Shown here one piece after another: positions 13,346-25,534 of a stretch of DNA of 64,000 nucleotides. A program made the translations under genes and the position numbers. How positions within the stretch are numbered: the stretch's first letter is position 1; every line of letters starts with the position of its first letter. Origin of the DNA: Xestospongia muta (Eukaryota > Porifera > Demospongiae > Haplosclerida > Petrosiidae); assembly GCA_963693285.1 (NCBI GenBank), contig OY848921.1, forward strand, positions 5,841,229-5,905,228, read 5' to 3'. The notes below the pieces were generated by a model. That model did no database searches. It worked only from the letters and a program-made list of their open reading frames with translations, and was not told where the DNA came from.

Positions 13346-14767
13346 TTGGCTTTGACAGTAAAAGGAAATGACAACCATATGCATGATCTGCTTTACTCAG
13401 ATTATTAATTATATCTGACGAATAAGAGACGAGATCATACTCACAAGCCTCTATTGCAAATCTTATTGTCTCTCAGAGAGACTCTTAACTTTTCTTTCTG
13501 CTTTACATCTGATAGCTTACTCACTTTACTTTTTTACATTATATTAGTAAGTGACTACTAATGACAATATATATTGTCAGTATCTATAAACAGATAGTAG
13601 GATATATTTGTTAGATTTAGGAATAGACAATTGCAACATGTTTTTATGCGTGTCTGTTTTTATGCTTGAATGCTGCTGAATAAATTCACGTATTACGTAC
13701 AATGAAATACTGTTATGACATCACGAACGTCAGAGAACAAGGTTTAGTTGCAGGGCATACAATGGAGACAAAGGTTAAGTTGACATTTTAGGCAAGATGA
13801 GAAAGAAGCAAAAGGAGAGAGCGAGAGTGTGGGCATGAGAGAGAGGGGGGAAGAGAGAAAGAGGCTTATAGTATTTGTGTGTAAAATGAGTAACAGGAGA
13901 CAAGGTTCATCATGTAAACAATAGCTTCACACAGACTTACACTAGGTATATAGGAGAATATATACACAGAGACAGCGGTGTGGCTAAATTTAGTGAACAT
14001 CTCCTTTTATTAGTTAATTGATATGAGGCTAACGTAAACTGAGTGTTACTTGTTTACAAATGTGTATCTGTCAATAGAATGATTTAAATGGAAACAGTAA
14101 GTGTTCATTAGGTTCTAAGTATACAGAAATCATTGTAATAATATCTTTAATATTAGGCAGAAAGATCTAAATTTTAAACCATTGATTTGTGTTAAGTAAT
14201 TTATATAATACATTCTGAGTTACTTCATAGAAGAATCTACTAATGTAAGGCAAAATTGTCTTGGCACCATTTACTCTTACTATGAAAGGTCAAATGGTGG
14301 TAGATGATGTTATATAGTCTTACTTGACATATGCAAATTCATACAGAGCAAAGGAATGTAAGTAGGAAATAGGCAATATCTAAAAGGTTATAAAATACAT
14401 TAATGCTTCTTTCTCATCTTGTCTAAAATGTCTTGTTTCCATTGTTTCTTGTTTCATTTCAATTGTTTTCTTTTTGAAAATATTCACTTAAAAATGGTGA
14501 TAGCAAAAAATTCAGCTTATGTATCAATTATTAAGAACAAAAACATCTTGACATTACATATTCAATAATTCTACTAGATGTTAATACTACTACTATAGTT
14601 TACTGATACTACTTTGACATTTAATATTAAAAATACAGCTTTAAAATTAATTGCCAAAACAATTTTTCGACAATAGAATTTGTAGCTTTTCTCTACACAA
14701 TTCCTGAAGTTTATAATAAAATAAGAGTTACATTTTAGTTAACTAACTTTCTTTCGAAGGAATATCT
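13346..14767. other. Intergenic, 3' side of copy 2
   Basis: Contains a purine-rich GA tract (about 13800-13865), an inverted copy of receptor 3'-flank sequence (13970-14160), an inverted diverged upstream block (14285-14395) and the direct 3' flank of copy 2 (14510-14767). No gene seen. The mixture of orientations points to rearrangement. Confidence 0.45.
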
Positions 14768-17700
14768 TTATTCACTGTAAATATTACTTTGTGTCTCATA
14801 AATGTGTTGAGCATGTACAAATCTTCCAAAAATTTATATTAAATAACAATTTGTGATGAGTCATGTTTCATTACCTGTTATAAATCTCATCATTAACATT
14901 TAACAGATCTCCATTACCACCATAACATCTGTATATACACATAATAATAGTATCATTATTTCAAGTGACATTATGTAAACACAAACCTTGTTTTTAAATT
15001 GTCATACCTTTTTGATATATATTTCTTGAAAATGCAAACTGATATTATTATGCAACAAACACAAAGAAACAATGACCCACTAACAGAACCAATTGCACTA
15101 AATAGTATTACATTCTTTTTAGTTTCATTGCTTGTATCATTTGACAGGAAATAAACTGATGTGACTGTTAACACTTGTCCATCAACTATTATTTCTGAAG
15201 TATTTGCTATCCAATTTTTCAATATAGCCAATAGCTGCAATGTTGTGAAGTTGGATATGGCAGATAATCTTGCTCTCATTTGTATTGTATGCTCACTGTC
15301 GCATTGTAAAGTGTTATCTGATATATAATCTGAGGTTATTGAACAATAACAGACTTTATTCAACACTCTAATTATGACTTGAGTAATCTCAATAACTTTA
15401 CTTTCAGTTTTATTTAGCTATTATAACAAGAAATTGTATCATAATAATTTTATTTGTCATTGTTATATGACTTACTATCCACAGATAACAGTTATCCAAT
15501 CCATTCATATACATAACAATCAGTTTGTTGTCATACACTTTAAAAAAATAAGTAAATTTTGTTATCATATCTACAAATAAACTAACCAGGAATTAATATA
15601 TTTTGAGATTCCAAACCATGTCCTTCTTTAGTTTGTGCTGACACTGATAAACAATATTTTGAGAGTGGATCCAGATTTCCTACTTTAATTGAAGTATTAA
15701 GAGTATGTATTAATAATTTGTTCATGTCAACCACAACACAATGATCTATTGATTTGATCAGATTAAAGGAATATCCTGTCACAATTCCTCTCCCCTCTTC
15801 TGGTGTTAGTGGCTTTATTTTTATGTTTATTTCAGTTGGAGAAACTCTCTGTGCTAGCTCAATGTTTGGAGCCACTCTGGGAACTATAGAAAGCAAACCT
15901 CTCATAATGTTGCTATTATATTATACCTGTCTCTTGAGTAAAAAATACTTCACTTAAACCTTTTCCTGCACCAGCAATAGTAACTGCATAAACATTAACT
16001 TCATATGGAATATAAGGATCTATAGAGTGTACAAAATTGCTAAATAATACAAGTTAAGCTGTAACTAACCTAGATTTTGTATCAATTGATATAAACTTTT
16101 TGTAGGTTCAACTGAGACAGACTGATTAAATCTTTCAGTTACTGTTAATTGCAAACTTATAATATTGATGTCATAGTATAAAATTATTCCATTTCTTAGT
16201 ATTGGTGGCTCCCATGAAATGTTGACTGATGTATTTGAAAGCACTGTGATAGTCAATTGTTGTATAGTGCCTGGTTCTAATTGATCATAGAAGAATGTAA
16301 TGACATGATATATTAGAAAATCAGTTTATTAATCTATGTTTGTAACATCTATCAATCTAACCTGTCTGTTCAGTTGTATTGTAGAAATAGTCTGATTGAG
16401 GTCCTTCTCCTCCACCAGTTGTAGCTGAGATACTTATTCCCACTTGTTGATAGGGTGACAATCCCTCCAGGAGATATAGTGTGAACTGACTGTCTACAGT
16501 TCTAGTAGATATCTCACTACCATTAGTATAGTTGATGTACAGAGTATAGTGAGTAATGATACCATTAGGTATCAATGGAGGCTCCCATTGAATTAGAAGT
16601 GATGAAGAATTAACAACACTAACTGTAATATTAACTGGAGAGTCATTAGGAGCTAAATTACAAGATTATGGATTAAATAACATTATATATACTTATAGAT
16701 GCTCACGGACCATCTTCTAATGTGGTAAAATTAATACACTGGCTTTTTCCTATTCCATTATTTGTCCAGTGAGGTGTGACACAGCAAATGTATGAAGTAA
16801 ATGGTTTTAGAAATATTGCAGAGATATTCAATTTCTGAGTGATGTCTGATGTTATTATAGTGTTAGTATTTGATATATTACACATCACTATGTAACCATC
16901 AAAACTCCCATATTGCATGTATTGAAGTGGAGGAGTCCATGTTATTATGCAGTTTGTACTGGAAAGGACTGAAATAGTCATATTTTGAATAGGTCCTGTA
17001 TAAAAAAGATCATACATAGATTTATTCTGTGCTATCATGTTTAATGTCAATATAGTTTATTACTGTAAAACTAATATTTTCTATAATTAACAACTAATTT
17101 GTAGTTGACATTGGTGTATTACAATGGAATTAAAATTATTCATTATGTATAATTTGATACTTTATTTGTAGTAGTATATACCAACACACCAACAAATTAT
17201 ATAAAGAGTAATTCAAATGATTCTAGATTCTATAGTAATTCAACAAGGTAAACTGGTTGGTAAGATACCGATTACTTTTATATGGATACATACTTCAATA
17301 TAATAGTAATGAAACTCATTACTTTACTGCCTGGCTCGCTGTGTGTGCAGATGGATCTATAATCATGTTGTATTATGTGTTATACTGGTATATTTGTTTT
17401 ATAGCTTTAATATATCATTGTATGTGACTTTAAGAGTAATGAATGAAGCATTCTTTAACCCCCAATACAAATATCAACCAATGAGTTTTATTAATTACTA
17501 GTAATATTAGTCTTCAGTGACATTGGTGTCAATCTTTGTAGTTCTAGTCAATGTTTTACTGTAAAATCATTATCTTACAAACAATCATATGATCGTTTTT
17601 TCAATTATAGTCTTTTTATAGTCTTTCTGAGTTGAATTGAGTCCTTTATTAAAAAAGGTGTTTTTGCATGGATGTAAGGTGAGGTATTTCCTCACCTATT

Positions 17701-19973
17701 AAATGCAATTAACACTGTAGTACATATTTATTGTAATCATTGATTGTTCACGTGAATGTCATGCGAACACACCACATTTTCTCTCATGTTCATGAAGATG
17801 GGGTGGTTCTTGGAGTAACTTGACTATAATGACATCATAATGACATGACACATAGTGATGTCATCATTATTGATGACGTAACATAAAGTTGACATTGGTG
17901 GAACTGCTTTTTCAACTCCAACAAAGAAATATAGACACTCCAGACGCCTGCTAGTTGATGATTTTATTTATATCGCAAAAGACAATACCTGATTATTATT
18001 TCAATAATAATAATTGTTATAATTAAACATGAATATACATTTGTTCATATAATACAACTGTAATTTTGAATTGCTATGTGACAAATAATTGACTTCTCAA
18101 GGTGAGAAGTGTTATACGTCAATCCTCGAAGGTGAAAAATTTGAAGTATGGTGAAGGTATGCCATTTAAATTGTATGGAGTTTTATAGTTTGCTACTTTC
18201 TCAAAAGCACCAGAGAGCCAAATTTTATATGTAAAATGCACTTTAAGTAATAAGTAATCATACATTACATGATAATGTTTATTAAATTCTATTTAATATA
18301 CCTAGGCAATGAATGCCATTTGTAGCAAGTACAGTTGATGTATCACAAGAACAGAAATATGATCCATTAGTATTAGTACAGTGATGATGACATACGTTTT
18401 GTGAACACTCATTAATGTCTAATGTAATTTAAACAAAAAATATAATCATAAAATACAAAACAAATATGTTATTACCTGATAAACAGTTATAGCCATCCCA
18501 TCCACTAACACAAGTACAATAGTTTGGTGCAGTACATTCTTTGTTAATACCACAAACTGGATTACAAATAGCTAATAAAATAAAAGTAACAATAGTACTA
18601 TGTGTAGATAATTCAATATACCAGTTAGACAATCACTACCAGTCCATCCAGTCATACAAGTACAAGTGTTTGGAGCTGTACATTCCATATTAGTGTCACA
18701 TTGAGTACTCAAATTGCTGTGTTGAGATAGAACAATATAATAGGTTCAAATAAATATATACTTACGTGTTAAGCAGTCATTTCCTGTCCATCCACTAACA
18801 CATGTACAAGTATTAGGAGCTGAGCATTCCTTGTTATTGCCACATTGGGAATTGCAAATTGCTACATGTAAATATTACGGTAATATAATGTTCTGTGTAC
18901 ATTAATAACAAGTATAACTTACGTAGACAGTTTGGTTTAGGACCATAACCTGAACAACATTGCAGTTGATGATAATAAGTTGTTGTATATTGTGTCGTAG
19001 AGTGAGTTCTATATAAACATATACTTTGTAATATAAACATATTGTTGTTGCATTATTAGCATGTACTTTTATAAAAATAATTGTTTTTTGTTCAAATAAA
19101 TTAATATAATTAATAATAATAGCAATACTGCCATACATATATCACTGTAACAATTGATTCAACTAATTAATGGTCACTTGTATTATACTCATGTTCACTA
19201 GGTTACATGATGTCTATAAACACATTGACAACATATATGGTATTGACTATTAATTACTATGGAATTGATAGTTCATATAGTTTATTAACAACTTCTAATG
19301 ACGTATGTGAAGTTTACATTCTATAGTGACTACCAACCTTATATGAATGCTTATTTTGTCAATAATTAAACATAATCTTCATTCCTCTGACAATTAACTA
19401 CATGAATTGTCAATTTCAGAGTATATTATTAGTAATAATCAATGACAGTAAGACGTTTATTACTTTACACAGTTAACATTGATATCATCCTATTTGAATG
19501 TCTATGAATTTGTTCTCTGATATAAATAGTATTAATGTCTAGCAACAAATTAAAAAAAATAATTACTAAATGTTAGAACCTAAATGTATTAATTTGGAAT
19601 ATAAACTTCATTTGATGTATGAATAGCCACTAAATAAATAATATTTGGTGACCATTTTTCTGACCTACTTTACCAAATAAGTTTAAGCAATACCATGTTA
19701 AATAATATTATATAGGCAAACCATATACAAAGGTATTAGATATTATACTAACCCATCTCGACAACGCCTACGTCCCCACCAGCCACATGAGGTGTAAACA
19801 GCATAATAGTGAAGATATGATGTTATAGTAGACATAGATACATAGTATGAGCAAGATGATACAGCATGACAACTGTATATGATAAGACAGATTACAATAA
19901 TACAATGTCACAATAAAACTTACCTATCCATCAAAACTGTATAACAAAACAAGACAATCAAGAGCCTCATCAT
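14768..19973 (-). CDS. Receptor copy 2: EMI-EGF-FN3 receptor with short tail, possibly decaying
   Basis: Exons: 19924-19973, 19753-19872, 18923-19008, 18766-18861, (18622-18716), 18476-18571, 18302-18418, 16711-16995, 16362-16652, 16070-16276, 15927-16019, 15587-15883, 15476-15537, 14987-15417, 14875-14928, 14768-14822. The domain order is that of copy 1, with three EGF exons. The middle EGF exon is 95 nt instead of 96; one base is missing after ATTTG, which shifts the frame. If it is skipped, the remaining exons sum to 2340 nt, an open 779-codon frame. The donor after the first FN3 is GTCCGT instead of GTGAGT. The tail is short, ending [12 protein letters not shown]; later tail exons and the proline-rich segment are missing. 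The intron at 16996-18301 carries an insertion of about 630 bp. I do not see the conserved upstream block before it. It may be a functional short receptor or a young pseudogene. Confidence 0.65.
17617..18247. mobile_element. Insertion in an intron of copy 2, unidentified
   Basis: Absent from the equivalent introns of copies 1 and 3, which are about 630 bp shorter. No coding capacity recognised and no clear terminal repeats seen. Boundaries are approximate, from comparison of paralogous introns. Confidence 0.45.
18622..18716 (-). pseudogene. Frameshifted EGF exon in copy 2
   Basis: Other EGF exons of the family are 96 nt and phase 1-1. This one is 95 nt because one base is lost near its start. 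Read in normal phase it hits TGA at once; read in the EGF frame it still gives [15 protein letters not shown]. Splicing and cysteine spacing are otherwise intact, so the loss looks recent. Confidence 0.75.
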
Positions 19974-20560
19974 TTTAGAGTTTGAACACTGACTGTAACT
20001 TAATTCACTGAAAAACTGATCAGTTGATTTAATTAATACATATAGCAACAATACAATAAGATTATTTTTAAAATCAATTTATACTTTATATGGGTGGATT
20101 ACTATGAAATTAAGAATTCACATGAATTACTCACGGCACTGTAAACTTTAATTGTTCATTTTAAAAACAATTTATACTTATATGGGTATGGAATTAGAAT
20201 TCACGTGAATACTCGCTGCACTGTAAACATTAATTGTTTATTTTAAAAACAATTTATACTTATATGGGTGGATTACTATGAAATTTGGAATTATAGTGCT
20301 GTGAATTCACTGTATATTTTGTTGATATTTTATACTAGTACTTAATCAACAAATTTATAGTAAGTAATTGACATGAATTTTGCATTCATTAGTAATCCAC
20401 CTATATAAACTACAAATTGATTATTAAAATGATACATTCATATTTACAGTGATATATAGTAAGCAAACAATGAGGTGATCAAAAAAAACTTAATATGCAG
20501 GTTTTAAGTAACTCTACACTCAAGAGTCATATGCTAAACAGGGTTTTTTATATATCTGTT
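19974..20560. other. Upstream region of copy 2 with tandem repeat
   Basis: Contains about two and a half copies of a unit near 95 bp (20075-20290) with TTTATACTTATATGGGTGG, followed by an inverted piece of the same unit near 20391. No gene. The ACGTCA upstream block seen before copies 1 and 3 is not visible here. Confidence 0.5.
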
Positions 20561-20574
20561 TTTACAACATTATA

Positions 20575-21420
20575 CCATGGTATCCAACATATGATGTTAC
20601 AGAAGACAGAGATACATAGTATGAGCAAGATACTACAGCATGACAACTGTATATGATAAGACTGATTATAATAATAATACAGTAACTGGCGGATCTAGGA
20701 GAGTGCCTGGGGTGCACAGCACCATCTTTTTTATTCTATAATAATATTCATGGTCATACGTCACATCATCTGGTAAAAATTAATAGCCATAGCAAATTCT
20801 TGCAACACACCTTACAAAGCTATACCTCGATGTTTTTATAAATATCATAACACAATAATTGTCGTGATAAGCTACGTGTAGAGAATAACGTTGTGAATAT
20901 GGCAAAGTGCAAGTAACATTGACTTCTTTGGGACTAGTTGCTGTTCCTTTCCTGAGAAAAGGATGACATCTGAGAATGATGGTCACTGTAGTAAATGGAA
21001 GGGCTGGCTACACGAGACTAAAAAAGGGCTAATTCTCCTGAGTATTCATTACTGCATGGACGTAGTCAGCCAGGCGATTGTTGACCCTTTTTAAGAAGAC
21101 ATCCTAGGAGAATGGAGCTGACAAATATTCTTTACAGTGATGACTAACTGTGTTTTGTTTCATTATCACGTTATTCACTTTATTGTCTCGTGATTAAAAG
21201 GGTGTGTCTATGAATAATGAATTATGAAATTTAATTTTAGCCTCGCGCGGTCTGTGCACCCCTTATTTCTACACTCAGGATCCACGGGTGAATACAATGC
21301 CACAATAAAAAAGAGCCTCGCCATTTTAGAGTTTGAACACTGACTGTAACTCAAACATAATTTATTTTTAAACTGATTAATTGATTTAATTAATTCATGT
21401 AGCAAAAATTTAATACAAGT
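20575..21420 (-). pseudogene. Fossil head (exons 1-2) of a receptor copy, split by an insertion
   Basis: 20575-20690 matches exon 2 and the start of intron 1. 21289-21410 matches exon 1 and the 5' flank, with the start reading ATGGCGAGGCTC instead of ATGATGAGGCTC. Between them lies a short transposon. It is probably a partial tandem duplicate of the head of copy 2. No downstream exons follow. Confidence 0.65.
20691..21288. mobile_element. Short non-autonomous hAT-type element
   Basis: Interrupts the fossil receptor head. The left end is CTGGCGGATCTAGGA with GGGGTGCACAG further in. The right end carries the inverse (CTGTGCACCCC and GGATCCACGGGTG). TGGCGGATC ends are typical of hAT elements. 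Flanks share about six bases (AATACA), compatible with a worn 8-bp target duplication. No transposase inside. Confidence 0.5.
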
Positions 21421-21501
21421 ACAGTTTAATAGTTATAATATTATTATATACCGGTAGATGTACATTTTATGTAAAAACATTTCAAAAATTCCAAAATTCT
21501 G

Positions 21502-21950
21502 ATGTCTGATCTGGAAATGCATAAGTACAATCTTGATCTTGGTAAATTGAGTATTCAACTACAGAGGCTTCCTGACCTTATTAAGACAAGAAACATGAAC
21601 TTGCCTTCTTCATCTCAGATCAAAACTGTTACCAGTGTGCAAACCATTTGCATCATTTTGAATGAAATTGAAAGTAGCAAAACAATGCTATCAGAAGTGT
21701 ACTGCTTAGTACAAATCTACCTCACTATACTAGTCACAACAACCACAGCAGAACTGACATTTTCTTCATTAAAACAGCTTAAAACCTTTCTCAGATCTAC
21801 AATGACACAGCCCAGATAAAAAGCACCTGTGCTGATGTATGTTCACAGATATTTTACTGAATCAATGGACCATCTGATATTGCAAAAAGGTTTGTCAGTG
21901 TAAATGACAGAAGAAGGTTTTATTTGGTTGATTATGAAATACTTCAATGT
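21502..21950 (+). pseudogene. hAT transposase C-terminal fragment (copy b)
   Basis: More intact than copy a. 105 codons are open and include the dimerisation segment with TTTAELTFSSLKQLKTFL; a stop after RSTMTQPR is followed in the same frame by KAPVLMYVHRYF. N-terminal zinc finger and catalytic parts are absent. A fragment, not an active element. Confidence 0.65.
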
Positions 21951-22811
21951 TAAACTGAACAATGTTAAAATGTTACATATGTGCCCCCCAATGACAAAAT
22001 TGTTTCTACACCTCTGTCATTGTATGAGATAACTGATCAAGAACCAACTGAAGTCGCTCCTCAACTAGACCATACTTATGAGAGAACAATCTTTGAATAA
22101 ATACTGAACACCAGTACTTAATCACACAAAGGCAAGGAGGATTAACTAACGGTAATAGTGAACTTTTCTATAATAACTTTATTGTCATATTGTGATTTAT
22201 AGGTTTAATTATGCTGATATGTGTTCATGTTGTACCTTTATTTTATATTACTAAATTATGAATAAAACTTTTGTAACTTAAAAATCACTAAGATCTACAT
22301 TGATTATACTTTCTTTATTAATATAACAACCAGAAATTAAAGATGGAAGTTGTTTAACTCAATAAAGTGAGTTATCATGCTTCTAAATAAAAGATTTCAC
22401 ATTAAAAATTTACTTAGCTTTTATTATGTTTACATGTACTGTTCTACTGTATCATCTATCTCTGTTATGTTAGTTAGTTTTGTCTAATTTATTTAATGTT
22501 GTTTCTACTACTATAGTTATGTTAAGCCAACTTGGTCCATTTTGAAGATATAAAAATGGATTCCTTAGGTTTAAAATACATAAACTAGCTCAAATTTTTC
22601 TTTAATAACTGCAGCTTATTTGAAACAATTTTAGAATGTTGAATGATGTGTGTTCATTTAGACTAATAGTAGATGATCCATAAACAACATGTGATATGAT
22701 CAGTAATGAGTGTTCACTTAATCTAATAGTAGACAATCCATAAACAATATGTGATATGGTAACGTTCATTTTTGATCTTTTCACCAAACAAAATAATTTT
22801 CTTTGCCAAAC

Positions 22812-22843
22812 GTTTCGACAGTTAGTTCAACTGTCATCATCAG
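22812..22843 (-). ncRNA. Hammerhead-like ribozyme core (left repeat)
   Basis: On the minus strand CTGATGA is followed by a 7-bp stem (GACAGTT with AACTGTC, loop GAACT) and then GAAAC. These are the conserved hammerhead core boxes separated by stem II. Hammerheads are known in the long repeats of Penelope-like elements. Stems I and III were not resolved. Confidence 0.55.
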
Positions 22844-22880
22844 TGGCTATATAATAATAAATGCATGCATGAAAAACAGG

Positions 22881-23357
22881 AGGATTCTAAGATCTCTGGA
22901 TATACAAGTAATCTTTAGACCTCTTACTACTCTAAGAAGAATAATATCTAGGCCTAAAGATCCTTTACCTGTTTTTTCACAAACAGGAGTGGTATATAAC
23001 ATATCTTGCCAAGATTGCAGTTCTTCTTATGTCTGCCAGACAGGTCGAAGTCTACAACAACGCATCAAAGAACACCAAAGAGCAGTACAACAACAGAATA
23101 CATCCACCAATGCTCTAGCAGAACATGCCTGGCATAAGGGCCACAAAGTCAACTGGGATAATCCCACCATCCTAGCTCACCACCCATACCTTATGCAAAG
23201 ATGCATCCTGGAATCTTGGCACATTCACCATCATAAGGGTACCATTAATAGAGAGCAGGGCCCCATCCCTCAAATCTACCTCAGGCTTCAAAACAAAGTG
23301 CACGAGCCACACCCCACCCACGTGCCGCGTGCATCCTTTCCTGGTACGCCGGTATGA
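22881..23357 (+). pseudogene. GIY-YIG endonuclease domain of Penelope-like element
   Basis: The frame runs open from the left repeat (possible start at 22803) to a stop at 23355-23357. The recognisable part begins near 22905 with TLRRIISRPKD, then GVVYNISC-QDC-SSYVCQTGRS and RIKEH. This matches the linker, CxxC pair and GIY-YIG core of Penelope endonucleases. The usual glycine of the YIG motif appears as cysteine (YVC). No reverse transcriptase precedes it, so this is a remnant. It would nick DNA for target-primed reverse transcription. Confidence 0.8.
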
Positions 23358-23471
23358 ACAACATCATCTCATGGGATGCCTACCAACTATGAAAAAGACG
23401 CTAACCTTTGAACCTACTGAAGAGTATAAATAGGACTGTTTTTCATGCATGCATTTATTATTATAAAGCCA

Positions 23472-23503
23472 CTGATGATGACAGTTGAACTAACTATCGA
23501 AAC
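23472..23503 (+). ncRNA. Hammerhead-like ribozyme core (right repeat)
   Basis: CTGATGA, a stem with one C-A mismatch (GACAGTT against AACTATC) and GAAAC, in sense orientation with the endonuclease frame. The mismatch suggests this copy is less active than the left one. Confidence 0.5.
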
Positions 23504-23900
23504 GTTTGGCAAAGAAAATTATTTTGTTTGGTGAAAGATCAAAAATGAACGTTACTATAAACTTACCCAAACACCCAGGTCTCTTTCGAATATGTGATAT
23601 GCTCAGCAAAGGGTGTTTATTTAGTCTAATAGTTATATATTGTGATATGATAATGTATTCACATGCTATGTACACACATTGGTGAGTGATATCGTAAATA
23701 GCTAGTGTAGTATAAATAACTTATGTTCAAATGATCACTTGATTTAATTGATGTATTTTATTAATAAACGTCTAATGTATAAATAACATACTCCCTTTGT
23801 TCAGTGTTTACTTAGTCTAATGTATAACTAACATAATGTATATTCACTAATGAGTGATTACTTACCTTTGCTAGTTTTATAAAATATATGTAAACACATA

Positions 23901-24880
23901 AAGTTGTCTGCATATACCAGCACTTACTGATGAGTAATTACTTTGTCTAAAATATCAATTAATATCTTTTCTTTGAAGTAAGTCATATGTATATAGTAGA
24001 CTATCAGTGTTTTATTCTAGTCTGCTGTACAGCTGTCAATAAAAATGACAGAGATGAAGATGTACTTTTCTTTGGTGACTATTGTCATTTCTCTTCAATT
24101 TAGATATAGGCAACAAAGTAGTGGTAAGCATATATATTGTATTTAATTAAGTATTAAGTATTCCAACAATCACTATTATTGTTGAGTATACTGATCTCAC
24201 CTGTTGATGTTAACATCATTGTCACAGATCATTAAAGCAGTTTGTTGAATATTTTACATGTTGTATTAAGTCATCATTCAGAAACAAAGAGGGCTATTAA
24301 TACTAATTAATAACTGTTATTGTTATTATTATATAAATACATACCTTAAGAAAATGTGCTTCTTTTTGATGTTTTGCATCTTATTTTTTAATTTAATAAT
24401 TTTTGAAAAACCCATGCACAATTCACTCAAATAATGCATTATCTTACTGTAATGTCTGGAGGAATCTTTGTCTTGAATCTTTTAGAACAACTTGAATCAT
24501 ATGGTCTTCTTTCCATTACTTCCTTCAACATTCAACTATACTTCCTAAAAATTTTAATACTGACCAACTTCAATAGAATACAAATTGATGTAAACAGTTC
24601 TGGGAAAAAAACAATTACTGGAGTAATGAATGTTAAGTTATTGGTATTTAGGGAAATTCATCATTAACATAATATGTCATTAAAAACTTTTAAATATTTG
24701 TAATTATTTGTAATAACAACAATTACTATATAGTATATTACATGAAACCTACTGTACTTGAAAATAACTAAATTCTTTAGCTAAATAATATAAATAATAA
24801 CAAAAATAAAATGGAGCCTTATTGTCTTTATGTCAATACCATTATTTGGTCTTGGAATTTTCAGTTTTTCTTTTCACAAT
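23901..24880. other. Intergenic region with possible signal-peptide exon
   Basis: AT-rich. At 24045-24123 (+) an open stretch starting ATGACAGAGATG encodes MTEMKMYFSLVTIVISL and ends at a GTAAGC donor. It could be a first coding exon of a secreted or membrane protein, but no partner exon was found. From about 24810 the 3' flank of a fossil receptor tail begins. Confidence 0.35.
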
Positions 24881-24889
24881 TCCTTGAGT

Positions 24890-25475
24890 TTATAATAAAA
24901 TCAGTTATGTTTAATATATTGGCCTTGCTTTGAAGGAAACGATAGAAGTCCTTGTTTTTCTTCAGTCATTCCTTTGCCACAATTATGATAGTCTGTCATT
25001 TCAAACTGTCCTACATCTGACATTTCATGTTTACTGTAGTATATATATCATCATTGTATATGACTGGTTCACCTTGCATTTTTAGGAGGAGGATCAGGAG
25101 AAATTTTTTTCTTTTGACATTCTGAAATGTACTATAATTACAAAATATGATTTCGGGAACAACATGAGAGTTTATTTACTTGCCTTGTTTTTGTAACACT
25201 TACTGTAGGAGACTAAGGAGAGTCATGAACGCTAGTACTGGCCCTTATATAACTGGTTTTCTTCATTTTCCATTGTCCTAATTTTGTACACATCAGGGCC
25301 CTAGCATTAAAATGACAATATAGGGCTACTTTTAGTAATTAATATTACTTATATAATACTGACGACATCGATCATATCATAGTTAATATCATCCATTGCT
25401 TCATAGATCATTTCAATCATTTCATCATAGATCATATCTGGCAAATTGTGTGTATTTCTTTAAAAAGAGTGCTGA
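24890..25475 (-). pseudogene. Fossil receptor tail (exons 15-18)
   Basis: Matches the last tail exons of copies 1 and 3 in order. Exon 15 (about 25360-25465) encodes IYDEMIEMIYEAM and further tyrosines. Exon 16 (about 25195-25305) ends in TAG soon after VHDSP. Exon 17 (about 25080-25135) is shifted by an extra A in an A-run. Exon 18 (about 24920-25050) is open. Not functional as it stands. Confidence 0.7.
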
Positions 25476-25534
25476 ACAATTACTTATTACATGACAAATT
25501 TAAAAATTTTAGTCCACAGTGTTCAAATTCTAAA

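Larger units (their letters stand above)
22759..23588 (+). mobile_element. 5'-truncated Penelope-like retroelement
   Basis: An 830-bp insertion bounded by a 13-bp target duplication. Inverted repeats of about 120 bp lie at 22759-22879 and 23436-23555, followed by a 33-bp right-hand tail. Inside is a GIY-YIG endonuclease end, but no reverse transcriptase. Inverted long repeats, a GIY-YIG domain and hammerhead-like motifs are all features of Penelope-like elements. Confidence 0.85.
22746..23601. repeat. 13-bp target-site duplication flanking the Penelope-like element
   Basis: AATATGTGATATG occurs at 22746-22758 and 23589-23601, at both ends of the element. The uninterrupted site near 12800 in the older block has a single copy, which confirms insertion. 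Confidence 0.85.
21455..23900 (+). repeat. Duplicated block, copy b, with Penelope-like insertion
   Basis: Second copy of the 11523-13060 block, interrupted at 22759-23588. Outside the insertion the two copies align almost continuously. Confidence 0.8.

Noticed and set aside
15754..15957. Plus-strand ORF over the fourth FN3 of copy 2
   Set aside because: Antisense shadow of a conserved exon.
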